A stretch of 64,000 nucleotides of DNA from Fulvia fulva (lineage: Eukaryota; Ascomycota; Dothideomycetes; Mycosphaerellales; Mycosphaerellaceae). Made by a program: the position numbers and the translations under genes. The DNA lies in the NCBI RefSeq assembly GCF_020509005.1, contig NC_063024.1, positions 1,550,001 to 1,614,000 on the forward strand. The letters run 5' to 3'. Below the pieces are notes generated by a model. It worked only from the letters and a program-made list of their open reading frames with translations, made no database searches and was not told the DNA's origin. Of this stretch, positions 21,141 to 35,000 are shown in pieces; position 1 is the stretch's first letter; each line of letters begins with the position of its first letter.

Positions 21141-24100
21141 GACTAGCCTCGACACGCTTAGCATCATCCAGTATAACGTCAACTATAGCAAGGATATAGT
21201 CCAGAACCATTTCCTACACGAGGCGGACCCGCGCGTCCACCACGTCCTTGCAATCTAGGAGCTATAGATTAACCCGCACTATAAGAGACCAACGACCTAC
21301 AAGTCACCAGGCTACACGACATGCCTACGAGGCGACGGCAGACCCCGCACGTGCTTCTATGTTAGCAAGGACATACTAGAATCCGACTGGGAGGTAGTGT
21401 ACTACGTAGACGAAGAAGGCGGGGGCGATATTACCTCCCTCCACGTAGGTAGCACCTGGATACACAACCTATATATGCAACCGCTAGCCTCGAGGTCTAG
21501 CCGCGACCTAGGGGTCTGCAGACACCTAGACAGTACGCTCAAGAGACAAGGGTGCCACATCGTAGTAGGAGACTTCAACATACACTACCCTTCCTAGGAA
21601 AGCCTTATACAGCCGCACCCTATAGCCGACGAAGTACTCGACTTGATGGCGAGTAACGCAATTGCCCTCAATACCCCGAAGGACCTGGGCACCTGGAAGA
21701 GAGGGGGACTCTAAGGCACGATCGACCTCTCCTAGATCTCAGATAGCCACTACTATACGGTAACCTACTGTAGGATCGAACATGAACTCGAGGCGTCGTT
21801 AGACCACATGCTAGTCAGGACCTCTATTGCGACACAGATACAACGCACACTAGCGAGAACCCCTAAGCTAAACTAGGGAAAGGCCCACTAGGCCAACATC
21901 TAGGCGTACCTCGATGACTCTAAGAGGCTAGTCCAGATCGCGCAGCAGCAATACAATAGTAAAGACGAGATAGACGAAGCAGTCTAGGGGTTGACAGACG
22001 AAATAAGAAAAGCGACCTCACTTCACGTTCCGCTTGCCTAACCAACGATATGGTCCAAACCATACTAGACGCCGGAGTGCACTGCGGTAGTAAGAGAAGC
22101 AAGGAGAGCCCGCCGGGTATGGACGAGCAGCCATAGCGAGGAGGCCTGGAACGTATACAGGGAGGCATGCCAACAGAAGAAAGCTATAATACGGAGGGAG
22201 AAAGCAGTCGGCTGGAGGGCCACAGTGGAAGAAATCGCCGGCAAGCCAGAGAGGATGTGGAAGCTAGCGAAATGGGCCCGACAGGACCCTACATAGGGCC
22301 CCTCCTTCTCTATCCTAGCGCTACAATCGCCTAGTGGCCCGGTTAGCGACCCCGAGGCTAAGGCGCGTCTACTGGCTAGCAAGTTCTTCCCACCCCCAGT
22401 CGAGGCTGATCTAAGCGATATAAACAGCTCTACTCCCCTAGCCCCTAGCATCGCGGTCCAACAGGAGGTGTCCGAGGGAGAAGTTACCGCTGTGCTAAGG
22501 AAGTTGCCGGCGAAGAAAGCCCCGGGGCCGGATAGGATCCCAAACGAGCTACTAAAGAAGTGTAGAGATCAACTAGCCCTAGCAGTTGTAGCGATCTTCA
22601 ACGCCTGCCTACAGACCGGATACCACCCGATAGCTTTTAAACAATCGACGACAGTGGTCCTACGCAAGCCGTAGAAGGAAGACTATACGCAGGTGAAGTC
22701 GTACCGCCCAATTGCGCTCCTTAACACTCTTAGGAAGGCGCTTGAGAAGCTGGTTGCAACGAGACTCTCCGAGGCGGCAGAGGAACACTCCCTACTCCCG
22801 GACACCCAGATAGGTGCGCGCCCACAGCGATCGACGCTATCCGCGATAGAACTTATTACCTCTTAGGTAAAGGCTATCTGGTATAAGAATAGGGACAAGG
22901 TGGCTTCCTTACTTAGCCTAGACATATCGGGAGCCTTCGACTACGTGTCACACCCGCGGCTTCTCTACATCCTAAGGTCGAAAGGACTCCCTGAGTGGCT
23001 TGTCAACTTCGTACGGTCCTACCTCCAAAACCGCAGTACGTCGATCCTAGTCGGCCAGTACAGAAGCCCATTTCAAGTAGTCTACACTAGAATCCCGTAA
23101 GGCTCAACGCTAGCACCTATTCTGTTCCTCTTCTTTATAGCGACGCTGCTCCCAGCCCTAGAATCCCAGAACACCGCTGCGAGCGGCTTCGTAGACGACA
23201 CAAACATCCTAGCGTGGTCTTCCTCGACTAAGGAGAACTGTAGGCTACTAGAAGAGAAGCACAAGATCTGCGAGGACTGGGCTAGGAGGCACGGGGCTCG
23301 GTTTGCCCCAGAAAAGTACAATCTGATACACTTTACGCGCCGGCCACGGTTCCACAATATGCAAGCTTCTATCCAGATACAGGGGCACACGACTAACCCG
23401 GCAAATCAGCTCAGGATCCTCGGACTATAGGTGGACCCGGCGCTACGGTAGAGGAAGCACGTATAGGCAATATTACGGAAAGCTGAACAGAATATGGCAT
23501 CATGCCAGAGGCTCACTGCGTCTATATAGGGGGCGGACTTCCGGCAGTCACGACTTCTATATACGGCTATTGTACGGCCAGTCCTTACCTATAGTAGCCA
23601 AGTGTGGTCCTTAGGCGAGAGGGCCTGCCTATCGAAGGGACTCGTCGCGCCGCTAGCGAAGATCCAAAACCAATGCCTAAGGAAGGTCACCGGGGCATAT
23701 AAGTCGACACTAACGAGGATGCTTGAGCACGAGACCGCTATACCGCCGATCGACCTATACATCTAGGGACTACGGACCTCCTACTTAGGCAAGTCGGCAC
23801 AGTACCTAGTACAGAAGGTCATCGCTAGTGCAGTCGTAAGGGCCCGCGAATCAGTACTAGCGCATAAGGGCATTCGACCCGGAAACGAGCCGAACTACCG
23901 GGCAAGGGACGAACAGCTAGCAACACAATAGGAAGGTGAGAAATCGTTTGTAGAGCAACTATAGAAAGAGAGGTGGAACAACTAGGTTGTAGGGCATAGT
24001 GGACGCCCTTAGCCAGCGGGACAACCTAAGGAATGGTCAGCTACAAAATCCGCGGTTAAGTACCCCCCGAAGCTCATCCACTACCGCCTTACGAGGGCAC

Positions 24101-24450
24101 AGAGTAGCATAGCAACCCAACTACGAAGCGAACACATCGGCCTCCAGGGGTACCTATCATGGAGGAAGGTCCTAGGATACACGAATACTAGCTGCCCCTG
24201 CGGCTATCGCTCCCAGAACGTACGGCACGCACTCCTCGTCTGTCCGAGGTAGTCGCTAGGAAGGGGGGAGTGGATGGCAAAGGCGAGGAATCGGACGATT
24301 GGGGCACTTCTTAACAACGCTGAAGACCTACGGCGCATTACGAACTAGATACTAGAGAAGGGCTGGCTAGAACAGTACCGCCTAGTAGGAGCAGTGCAGG
24401 AAGAGAGGACACGACGTAGCGCGACGAGACCGGCTAGGAGCGGGGGCTAA
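21141..24450 (+). pseudogene. ORF2 (endonuclease-reverse transcriptase) of the 19.6-24.6 kb LINE
   Basis: Exonuclease-endonuclease-phosphatase fold motifs precede a non-LTR reverse transcriptase with an intact-looking FVDD active-site box. The frame is repeatedly broken, mostly by TAG at Gln or Trp positions. It ends with the Cys/His motif common in this clade. It would need both proteins for target-primed reverse transcription and is dead as it stands. Confidence 0.8.
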
Positions 24451-24707
24451 CGGGGTAGTGACATGGACTACGTACGTTCAGAGGGAAAGCTAATCTAGAC
24501 AAGGAGTAGTCGGGGGCGGGAAGGGTTTTCACCTATTCGGGTTTCCCTTTGTACATAACAATAGATATATACCTGCATAGGCCGGATAGGGTCCTAGAAC
24601 AGGGGAATGACAAATCTATCTATCTATATAGATGTCTTTAAGAAGGCTACTTTTAGTAAAAGCATTATTCATATCTACTAGGTACATCTTAAGATCTCTC
24701 TTATATA

Positions 24708-27700
24708 GATAGATAGATAGATTATTCATTCGCCTGTTTTAGTGCCCTATGGCCTATACAGGTCTCTCGCTATTTAGGTCTATTTGTGTAGGTAGGAAAC
24801 CCGATTAACGGATGAAAACCTCCTCGTCTTTGCCCTCCTCGTTCTTTCCTGTCTTATCCTTTCGTTCTCCTTCCTTTAGGGTACGCTAGTGTTATAGTTA
24901 TTACCCTATAACTACCTTGCCCGTAACCCTGGTGATGTCCTCCTCTCGATTCCCTTTCTCCCTTCTGTTTCCCCGGCTCTTCTCTCTCTCTCCCTCCTCT
25001 CTATCCACCTTTCCGTTTCTACTGCTAGGGAGAATTGCTCTAGGTAGTCCTCGTTAAGGATCTATCTTGTCACTCTCCTTATATCTTGTCTGTCCTAGAT
25101 AATGGCCTAGTATTGCCTGTCTCTTGCCTTCGCCCTCCACTAGCTTCTCCCTTTTACCCACTTAGTACAGTTCAGCACTATGTGCTCCGGGTTTTAGGAT
25201 AGGTAGCTATAGGGGCAACGTTTGGAATCGTATCCTAGGACTCTTCTTTGGTGCAAGTATGCTCTTAGCCCAATATGCTTAGAGCGAATCTGGATAGCTA
25301 TACTTGCTTCCGCCCTCTTCAGGTCTTTGTAGATAAGGTAGTTATACCTCCCGAAGGTCCTGGCCGCTAGTGGGGCTCCTGGCCTCACCGGTTTTTAGTT
25401 CCAACGCGTTTCCTATAGGTGACCTACGATCCTTTCTGCTTGGCTTTGCTTCTTTTTCCCTTTGTCCCCTGTGTTAGCTTGCTCCCTCAGAGCTTCTCTC
25501 TGTTCAAGGGCTGCTAGGATCTCCTGTGATGTTTTTAGGTCTGCTTCCTTCTATAGGATCATGTGTGGCCGGTTAGGTCTTCTCCTCCTCTCCCACTAGG
25601 TTCTTATCCTTTGAGTAGCTGCTTAGATGGTTCCCTAGGCTAGGTATGCTGATGTCTTCTCTACGTATTAACACCTCATGCCCTGGAGGTACTCCCTGAT
25701 AGGGGCTGTACCTAATTCCATTTCCATTGTCCTATAAGGGGTTGACTTGTATGCCCCTAGTACTCTCTTTAGGCAGGCTGCCTGCGCTCTGTTAAGGGGG
25801 TCCTTAATTCTCTTCGGGATGTGTTTTTCCGCTGCCCAAATTGCTGCTCTATATAGCATTACGGGCTTGACAATGGCCTTGTACATAGTCTAGGCCTTTG
25901 TGAAGGTCGCCCCCCTAGGTTAACGTAGTAAGTCTCTCGATTAATTGTCTATTAGTGTCCGCTCTCGCTTACGCCTTCTTCACTTATGGTCCCTAGCTGA
26001 GTTTCGGGTCTAGCTATATCCTAAGGACTCTGAGTTCCCTTATAGGATAGGTCTCGAACCCCTGGATTTTTACTAGTGCTACTAAGTTGTGTTTTGTCTT
26101 TGCCTTGCTAAAATGGATAAGTTGGTACTTGTCCGGTACGAATTTTGCCCTATGCTCTCTTGCCCACTTTTCGCATTGTCTATGTCTCTCCTCTAGGAGT
26201 ACGCAGTTTTCCTCTATAGACCCCGACTACGTTAGGATATTTGTGTCATCTACGAACCCCGATACTAAGGTGTTTGCTGTTTCTAGGAGTGGGGTCAGGT
26301 CGGCTATAAAGAGGAGGAACAGAATTAGGGAGAGTGTAGAGCCCTATAGGATGCCCGTGTTCGTAATTAGGGTCTACGGGGCTTTGAAGGACCCTAGGAG
26401 GATCTAGGTTGTTCTGTCCTTAAGGAATGACTACACAAAGTATACTATCTAGGCTGGGATGCTTTTTATTCTAAGGATATGTAGGAGCCTTACGTAGGAC
26501 ACATTGTCGAAAGCCCCTAATATGTCTAGTAAAAGCAGTGAGGCTACCTTGTTGTTGCTATAGTGCTAGATGTGTCTGATTTGCTCTATAATCAGTTCGA
26601 CTGCTGTGAGGGTAGATCTCTTTTGTCTCCCCCCTATTTACGTTGCCGGGAGGAGGTTGTAGTCTTCTACTATTCCGGTGAGCCTTATAGCTACGACCTT
26701 CTCTAGGAGCTTCCCTAGTATGTTTAGCAACGTAATTGGTCTGTATGACTTCAACTTAGTATAGTCTTCCTTTTGAGGTTTCCTTAGGACGTAAGTTAGT
26801 AATTGCCTAAAGGCCTTTAGGCAATACCCCTGCTTTATGTACTAAGTAAAGATTGGCGTAAGCACTAGAGTAATAAGGCTGCTACTAGCTTTTAGGTAAC
26901 AGTTAGGGATCTTGTCTAGGCCTAGGGCTTTGTTGCCCTTTAGTTTCTTAATAATGTTTCCGATCTCTATAGTAGACACTTACTAGTTAGCCTCCCTTAG
27001 CGGAGGAATGTGTGTTCCTAGGATGTTGCTTAGGTCTGCCTCTACCTAAGTCCCGAAGAAGTGGTCTACGAATGCTTTCGCTTTCCCTATCGGAGTGGTT
27101 TGCGTTTCCCCGTCTTGGTCCTATATTAAGGGAAACTAGGGCGGGGAGTTTCGTTCCTCGTCTAGTTTCCTAGCCCATTCTGCTAGTCTCTAGATTTGTT
27201 CCGGGTGTTCTGTGATCATCCCTACAGTTGACCTCTACTCCTACGTCTTGTCTCTTCTAATCTGCGCCTTCTTTGCTTTATACGCGTTGTTATAGGCTTC
27301 CTAGTTTGCTTAGGTGCGTCGTTACTCCTATCTCCTTCTTGCTCTCCTTGCCTCCTTGACTTTGGCTATGTACTCTAGTGTCTAGTATAGCTTCTAGTAT
27401 AGCGACCATCTCTTCTTAGGTATATAGGCCTAGGCTGCCCTTTGTATAGCTTCTATTAGCTGCTCTACTACTTGGTCAATCCCCTCCGTTGTGTGTATAT
27501 TGTTAATGTTCACCTGTTCTAGTTCGCCTTCTAGCCGCTACTATACTAGTGTCCACTCGGCCTGCTTCTAGTAGAGCCTCCTCTTAGGTTCCCTCTCCTC
27601 CTTAACTATAAGTTAGATGTCGGTTTGGATTAGATAGTGGTCTGATGAGGACTCTAGTTGGTCATTGACTATGTAGCTTTCTACCCGTCGTGTTAAGGCG

Positions 27701-29633
27701 TAGGACATAAAGTATAGGTCTAGCGTACTAGAACTGTTGTTTCTAGCCCAAGTTTCTGTTCCCTTTAGCGTGATCAAGTCCATTTAGGCTGTTTCTATCT
27801 GACTAATGAGCCTCCCTACTAAGAAGTAGTGTACTAGGGTGAAGTCCGATCCCTACTTTAGGTAGTAGAGGTTGAAATCTCCTATCACGATGTTGTGGTT
27901 TTGTTAGTCTATTGCTTCCGGGAGCCTTCCTAGCGTATATAGCTATGTGCTGCTTCTGGACTCTAGAGGTAGGTTGTATACGCTATAGATCAGGACTTGG
28001 CCTTAAGTTATTTTGAGCTATACTATAGTGATATCCCTATCGGTTCTCGGCCAGGCCTACTAGTCCTCTACTAGTACCTTCTTACTAACATAGATACAAG
28101 TTCGTAGGACTCCCTCGGTTCTGTTTATTACTACGTAGTATCTCGGGTCTCGTATAGTTGATAGAATCCTAGAGTATAGGTTGATCTATAGTTCCTATAT
28201 TGCTATAATGTAGTGTTCCTCCGGGTCTAAGGCTTATAGAAAGCTCCTCTGGACCTTGTCTTTGCTTCTGTTCACATTATACTGAATGATTAATAGTCTG
28301 TTAGTGTGAGGCATTAGGACATGTTTGTGTCTAGGTCCGTTTAGTCTTGCTATTAGTCTTGCTGTTAGTTTTCCCGTCCCTCCTCCTATTCTTCCCTTTA
28401 GGGTTAGCTCCCTATTATTTGGTTGATTCTCATTTGTCTATTGCTCTACGCTACCTTGTATAAGAACGTTAGTCTCCCTATTGCTAGCACTATTTGTGGC
28501 TCCTCTTATAGCCGGGGTCTCTTATTCGGGTGGGTGGTTCTCTCTAGTTGTTTCTGTTCACCTACTAGGAACCTAGTTAGTGTTGTTACCCTTGCTTCCC
28601 GCGCTCTCCACTAGGCTAATAGTCTAACTAGGTATTAGTTTGACTATGCCGGGTGTTTTCTCCTATATACTACGCATCTTGTGTCCTCCTTCCGTTTTTA
28701 GCACTCTTAGGTCGCGTGATCACTAGTATAGTGTAAGCAGACTAGTGTGGCTTTGCTATACTTTAGGGCAATATGTCCGTACTGTTGACAGTTGAAACAT
28801 TAAAGGATTCTATAGTTGCTCTAATAGATTTCTATATCCAGCCTCTTAAAGTCCTAGTACAACCCTTAGTCTAAGACCTTGTTCGCTTGCTCTAGTATTA
28901 CAACCTATAAGATCAGCGAGGAGGCCCTCTTGCCCTCCTCTATCTTCTTCTTGACCCACGCTGTCTTTGTGATCTGTAGTCCTAGTACTGTTACCTAGTT
29001 TTGCCTCTAGAGGTTTAGTGTATCCCTTTATGTGTCAAAGGTTCGTAGGACCCTATACGCAATTACTATGTACTGTTAATAGGAGACTTTCGCTATGCTC
29101 CCGATCTTTAGTGTCCACTCCTTGTTTATTTCGAGGGCCTTCTTGTCCTATACGTGTGCTATAAACAGCTTGACCCCTTTGTTGTCTGCCCTTGCCCCTA
29201 CTATTCCCTTTACTCCGATCTTCTCGACTATCTCCCTCCCGGTCATCTTTCCTATCTCTTCCTTCTCTTTCTAGTCCGTAATATAGACTCGTAGTACTGT
29301 GCTTTAAGGGGGGGTGGGTTGGCTCGCGATTGTTGCCTAGGTCGTTAGGCCCTAGGTCTGTCTCGGGTCTCTTTAAGGGTTGTTTCTTGCGTTTCGTGTT
29401 GCTGCCTCGATTGCCATGTTGATCGTAGTGCTTGTTTGTCGTTTGAGCGCCTTTAGTCCCCCGAGCAGTTCGCTCATTACTCCTTTTAGTACTCTCTCCG
29501 GAAACCTCCCTTCTTCTGCCGCTACTATCTCTTCCGCCTTCTTACAGAGCGTCCTCCACTCGTCTCCCCCTTACTCTCGGTCGTCTACTGCCGTCGTCGT
29601 CGCCATTTTTCAATCCGTTAAGTAGGTATCACT
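24708..29633 (-). mobile_element. LINE-2 of this window: Tad-like non-LTR retrotransposon, RIPped
   Basis: Minus-strand LINE inserted in A0 only 69 bp from LINE-1. Target duplication GATCTCTCTTATATA at 24693-24707 and 29634-29648. The 3' tail (ATCT repeats) is at the low-coordinate end, with the C-terminal part of ORF2 near 25200-25890, the FVDD box near 26241-26262, endonuclease near 27600-28310 and the ORF1 zinc-knuckle region near 28690-28830. Full length, about 4.9 kb. It is diverged from LINE-1, so it represents a separate lineage or subfamily. RIP stops throughout. Confidence 0.83.
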
Positions 29634-31812
29634 GATCTCTCTTATATACTATAGCTATAAAGACCCTAAAGGTATTATGCCTAATAGTAGGTATAAAGGT
29701 CTCTTCGAAGTCAACCCTATATTTCTATAAAAACCCTCTTATAACTAGTCTTGCCTTGAACTTCTTAATAGCTCTACTAGTCATTCTTTTTATATTAAAG
29801 ACCTTCCTAAAGGTAATTAGATTCGTACACTTTAGCGGTATAACTACTTCCTAGGTGTTATTACTTACTAAGGTAATAAGTTTGTTCTCGATTACCTCTT
29901 TCTATATATATCCCTATTCGGGGTCTCCTACGGCTACCTTATAGGACTTTAGGATTAGCACTTCCTACTAATAGGCTATAGCCTACCTAATAGTAGCAAA
30001 TATATGTTCTTCTACGTCGTTTAGAATCTCCTCTACCTAGCTTATTATAGGGTCTAGATAGAACATCTAGGCGATAAGAGCCTTATAGTGTTTAGCCTTA
30101 TACTCTTTAGAGTTATTATCTCCGTCCCCCCTTAACCTCTTGTTGCCTATAACCTAAGGTGGCGCTAGGTGTTCGGATAGGTCGAACTAAGCGACATCTT
30201 CTTTTTCTTTTATTAGAGTACCCTAATCTCTAAACTTCTAGTATTCCCTAATGTCCTCTAGAGGAGGGGGAAGTTATATAAACAGCGGTTATTATAGTGT
30301 TAATGACTTCGATAGGGGTAGATTCTATATAGATCTACCGTTATCGGCCTTTGATAGTATTAAAACCGCCTTAATATTTTCTCCTAGCCCTCGTAACGGT
30401 GTCTCTAATAATCCCCTATCGGAAAATTTCGCCCTAAAGGGCTTCCTCCTAATAGGATTACGCTATAGCGCTCGACTCGGCTAGTTAGTAAAGGTGATAC
30501 CAAGATCTATATCTCCCCCCTTCTTATTCTTAAACTAGTCGACGTGACTATACGCTTTTATAGCTTCTATATCGGGATCCTAGAATAGCTATTGTTTTGT
30601 AGTGTTTTCTAAGTAGCCTATAAACACGGCTTCTTTCCCTCGGTTTATCAACTTGTCTCTCCTTAAGCCTTAAGGTTAGGCTCTTAGGTCTATATAGACT
30701 ATAGCTTTACATCCCTAGACGCGGAAATGGTCGACTAACAGTACTTAGCTAGTAAAGGCTTCTTCTAGTAAAAGAGTAATACTATTAATAATCGGGCTAT
30801 TAGGCAGTCTATTTCTAATTATAGTCTATACTTACAAAGCTTCTAGCTAGAACTTAACTAGTATACTAGTGTCTTTAAGTATAGCCCGGACTGTGTTCTT
30901 AGAGGCTTGAATTGACCTTTCTATAGGTCTATTTTAAAGAGAGTTGTAGGCATTAGTTATGTCTATCTAAGTGCTAAACTCCTTCTCCTACTCTTTTAGT
31001 AAGGCGAGAATTTCCTTTATACTATTACTACGGATCGTAGATAGAAAGTACCTTAACTACTGTTCTACCTAGACCTTCTAATCCCGTAGGGCTATAGGAG
31101 CGTCGCTCCTAGCCTTTAAAGGGATTGCCTACTTCTTCCTAGAGAAGTTGTCTATAATCTTAAGCCAATATTTGTATCCTAGCCTAGAGACTACGCCCTA
31201 AAAAGGCCTATAGATGTCAATAGAGACAAGGGCTAGCCTTTCTCCTTTTCTCTCTATAGTAGGTCCCTTAAACTTCCTTATATTAGCAAGGGAGCATACC
31301 TTATAACTTAGGTATTTAGAAGGAATAGGGATAGGATCTTTCTTATTAGTGACTCTATAAAGGTTTCCTAGTAGTCCCTTACTAAGGTATATACATCTTC
31401 TATACTATAGCTCCTACTGATCTTCGGACTTAGTGTTAGCTATAGCGGTGCCGTCACGTTCTTAAGAGAGTATACTAGTATACTATAGCTCAAGAATTTC
31501 CGAGATCGAGTAGATAAACGGTACTCCTCCTCGAAGTTTAATCTAGACAACGGGTTTACTAGACAAGGATTTTATGGTGAAACTAGGTAGTTAGATAGTA
31601 AACTATTAGCTAAACTGATTCTACGAAACAAGACTAACTCTAAGGCTAGGAATAAACAAGACATTTTCTAAGACAATTTGCTTTCTAGAAGGACTACCTA
31701 TTACTACACTTCCTATATATATAGCTTATAGATAGCCACCCCTAACCTTGACCCACATCCTCTTTTAAAGAGGCTTTAGTATCCTAGATAGTGAATCTTA
31801 GTCAGTTATATA

Positions 31813-32047
31813 TGTTAAACAGGTACGAGTTGCGTAGTAGTGGAAGACGGCGGATCACACAAAAGACGAAGAAGGACCCAATAGGATAGCGTGTATCTAT
31901 ATACAGTATCGCCGGTGTTGGTGTAGGTAGATGCTAGGTGTCCGGATGTTTGCCAGTCTATAGGGGCTGGCAAACCCTAGTCACGTGATCTATCACATGA
32001 CACACCCACACCTACATGCTTGTCCTGCGGCCTGTATGTTCTTAACA
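31813..32047 (-). repeat. A1 3' LTR (type A, 235 bp)
   Basis: Begins TGTTAAACAGG and ends TTCTTAACA on the plus strand. Same length as 37117-37351. Confidence 0.92.
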
Positions 32048-32082
32048 CTCCCACTCAGGCCACATGGTCTCCTACAATCCCT

Positions 32083-35000
32083 TTACGCAAGCTGGAGCTG
32101 CCTTACAAAGTTTTGGAACTGCTGGCCATTGAGGGGCTTTGTTAACCCATCAGCAGCCATGTCCTTTGTATGGCAGTAGTCCACTGCAATCTTCTTCTGC
32201 CACCAGAGATGTCTGACATAGTTATATGCAACATCAATATGCTTTGACCTTTCATGCACATGGGCATCTTTGACAAGTGTCAAAGCGGCTTGGTTGTCAC
32301 CTATGAGCTTGACTGGCCTTAGCTCGTCAACAGTGCCCTTGCTTGCCCTTACACTCGGCTGGAAAGAGCTCTTTCCTACCAGTTCTGGGCACCCCATTTC
32401 CCTGAGGACAGCAGCAAGAAATTGTGACTGCTTTGCGGCTGCGTTCATAGCTATGAACTCAGCTTCCATTGTTGATGTTGCAACAGACTTCTGCTTCCTA
32501 CTCATCTAGGACACAGGTGATCCACAAAGGAACCACACGTATCCCAGAATTGAGACTCTATCCACTTTGTCCATAGCGTAGTCAGAGTCCGAGTATCCCT
32601 GGAGATTGCCCCCTCCCTTTCTATACATAAGACCTAGGTCTGGGTACGACCGCAGGTATCGGGAGAGCTTCTTCAAAGCCTTCATATGCTGCTACGAGGG
32701 ATCAGCAACAAATGAGCTAATTCTTCCAAGGGGGAATGCTAAGTCTGGCCTTGTCATTGTCATTGGCCACATCCAGGTACCATTGTGGCTCTGGTAATCC
32801 TGTTTGTTACACCTCTCATCCATAGGTGCCGTAGGCACTAAATGCTCGTAGCTCTCCATAGGTGAGTGGGTTGGCGTAGCCTTCTCTCTAGCCATGTTCA
32901 TCTTGGCTAAGTTAGCGTGGACATAGTGTCCTTGATCAAGCTTCAAAGTGCCTTGGGACCTGTCTCTTGTAATCCTCATTCCAAGGATCTTCGTAGGTTC
33001 ACCAAGATCTTTAATCTTAAACACTTTTCTAAGCTCAGCCTTAAACCACTGAACATCTGACAGCTTCGGAGCTACAATGGGTATGTCATCCACATGGGTA
33101 AGGACCATAAGGTCTCTATCCGTATGGATAAGTAGGCATGGATCTACCTGGGACTGGGTAAATCCAATCTTCTCTAGCTTCGCAACATAGAGCTTGTTCC
33201 AGTCTCTAGCTGCTTGCTTAAGCCCATAAAGGCTTCGTAGGACCTTGAACACCATGTTTGGAGGTGCTTCAACTCCTGGGGGTGGGATCATATAGATGTC
33301 TTCAAGAAGGCTGCTTTGGGTAAAAGCATTATTCACATCCACTAGGTGCATCTCGAGATCTCTCTCACATACTACTGCCATGAATACTCGGAGAGTATCA
33401 TGTCTAACAGTAGGTGCAAAGGTCTCTTCGAAGTCAACCCCATATTTCTGTGAAAACCCTCTTGCAACTAGTCTTGCCTTGAACTTCTCAATGGCTCCAC
33501 TAATCATTCTTTTCACATCAAAGACCCACCTAGAAGTAATTAGATTCGCACCCTTTGGCGGTACAACTGCTTCCCAGGTGTTGTTGCTTGCTAAGGCAAT
33601 AAGTTCGTTCTCGATTGCCTCTCTCCACATATGTCCCCATTCGGGGTCTCCTACGGCTGCCTTATAGGACTTTGGGATTGGCACTTCCTGCTAATAGGCT
33701 ATGGCCTGCCCAACAGCAGCAAATGCATGTTCTTCCACGTCGTTCAGAATCTCCTCTACCCAGCTCATTGTAGGGTCTAGATGGAACATCTGGGCGATAA
33801 GAGCCTTATGGTGTTTAGCCTCATGCTCTTCAGAGTTATCATCTCCGTCCCCCCTTGACCTCTTGTTGCCTGCAACCTGAGGTGGCGCTGGGTGTTCGGA
33901 TGGGTCGAACTGAACGACATCTTCTTTTTCTTTCATTGGAGTACCCTGATCTCCAAACTTCTGGTATTCCCCAATGTCCTTTAGGGGAGGGGGAAGTTGC
34001 ACAAACAGCGGTTGCTGTGGTGTTGATGACTTGGGTAGGTTCTGTATAGATCCACCGTTATCGGCCTTCGACAGTGTTGAAACCGCCTCAATATTTTCTC
34101 CTGGCCTTCGTAACGGTGTCTCTGATAATCCCCTATCGGAAAATTTCGCCCCAAAGGGCTTCCTCCCAACAGGATTGCGCTGTGGCGCTCGACTCGGCTG
34201 GTTAGTGAAGGTGATACCAAGATCCATATCTCCCCCCTTCTCATTCTCAAACCAGTCGACGTGACTATGCGCTTTTATTGCTTTCATGTCGGGATCCCAG
34301 AACAGCCATTGTTTTGTGGTGTTTTCTGAGTAGTCCACAAACACGGCTTCTTTTCCTCGGTTCATCAACTTGTCTCTCCTCAAGCCTTGAGGTTGGGCTC
34401 TTGGGTCTACATAGACCACAGCTTTGCATCCCCAGACGCGGAAATGGTCGACTGACGGTACTTGGCCAGTAAAGGCTTCTTCTGGTGAAAGAGCAATACC
34501 ATCAATGATCGGACCATTAGGCAGTCTGTTTCTGATCACAGTCTGTGCTTGCAAAGCTTCTGGCCAGAACTCAACTGGCATGCCAGAGTCTTCAAGCATA
34601 GCCCGGACTGTGTTCTCAGAGGCTTGAATTGACCTTTCCACAGGTCCATTTTGAAGAGAGTTGTAGGCATCAGTAGTGTCCATCTGAGTGCCAAACTCCT
34701 TCTCCCACTCTTTTAGCAAGGCGAGAATTTCCTTTGCACCATCACTGCGGATCGCAGACAGAAAGCACCTTGACTGCCGTTCTGCCTGGACCTTCCAATC
34801 CCGTAGGGCTGCAGGAGCGTCGCTCCTGGCCTTCAAAGGGATTACCCACTTCTTCCTAGAGAAGTTGTCTACAATCTCAAGCCAATATTTGTATCCTAGC
34901 CTAGAGACTGCGCCCTGAAAAGGCCCACAGATGTCAATGGAGATGAGGGCCAGCCTCTCCCCTTTCCTCTCTGTGGCAGGTCCTTTGAACTTCCTCATGT

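Larger units (their letters stand above)
19632..24624 (+). mobile_element. LINE-1 of this window: Tad-like non-LTR retrotransposon, RIPped
   Basis: Flanked by a 14-15 bp target duplication (TATATAGATGTCTT at 19618-19631 and 24625-24638) within A0. ORF1 (about 19.8-21.1 kb) ends in three Cys knuckles at 20674-20838 (CX2CX4HX4C-like, first pattern CFKC-QYGHQTYTC). ORF2 (about 21.14-24.45 kb) has an endonuclease region (IIQYNV near 21165, VGDFN near 21570), a reverse transcriptase (GPDRIPNELL near 22530, LDISGAFDYVSH near 22920, GFVDDTN near 23185-23205) and a C-terminal CPCG...HALLVCP zinc motif near 24192-24246. No RNase H domain was seen. Stops are mainly TAG from Gln/Trp codons. The tail is ATCT repeats rather than poly(A). 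EN+RT architecture fits the fungal Tad1 group; clade placement is inference. Confidence 0.85.
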
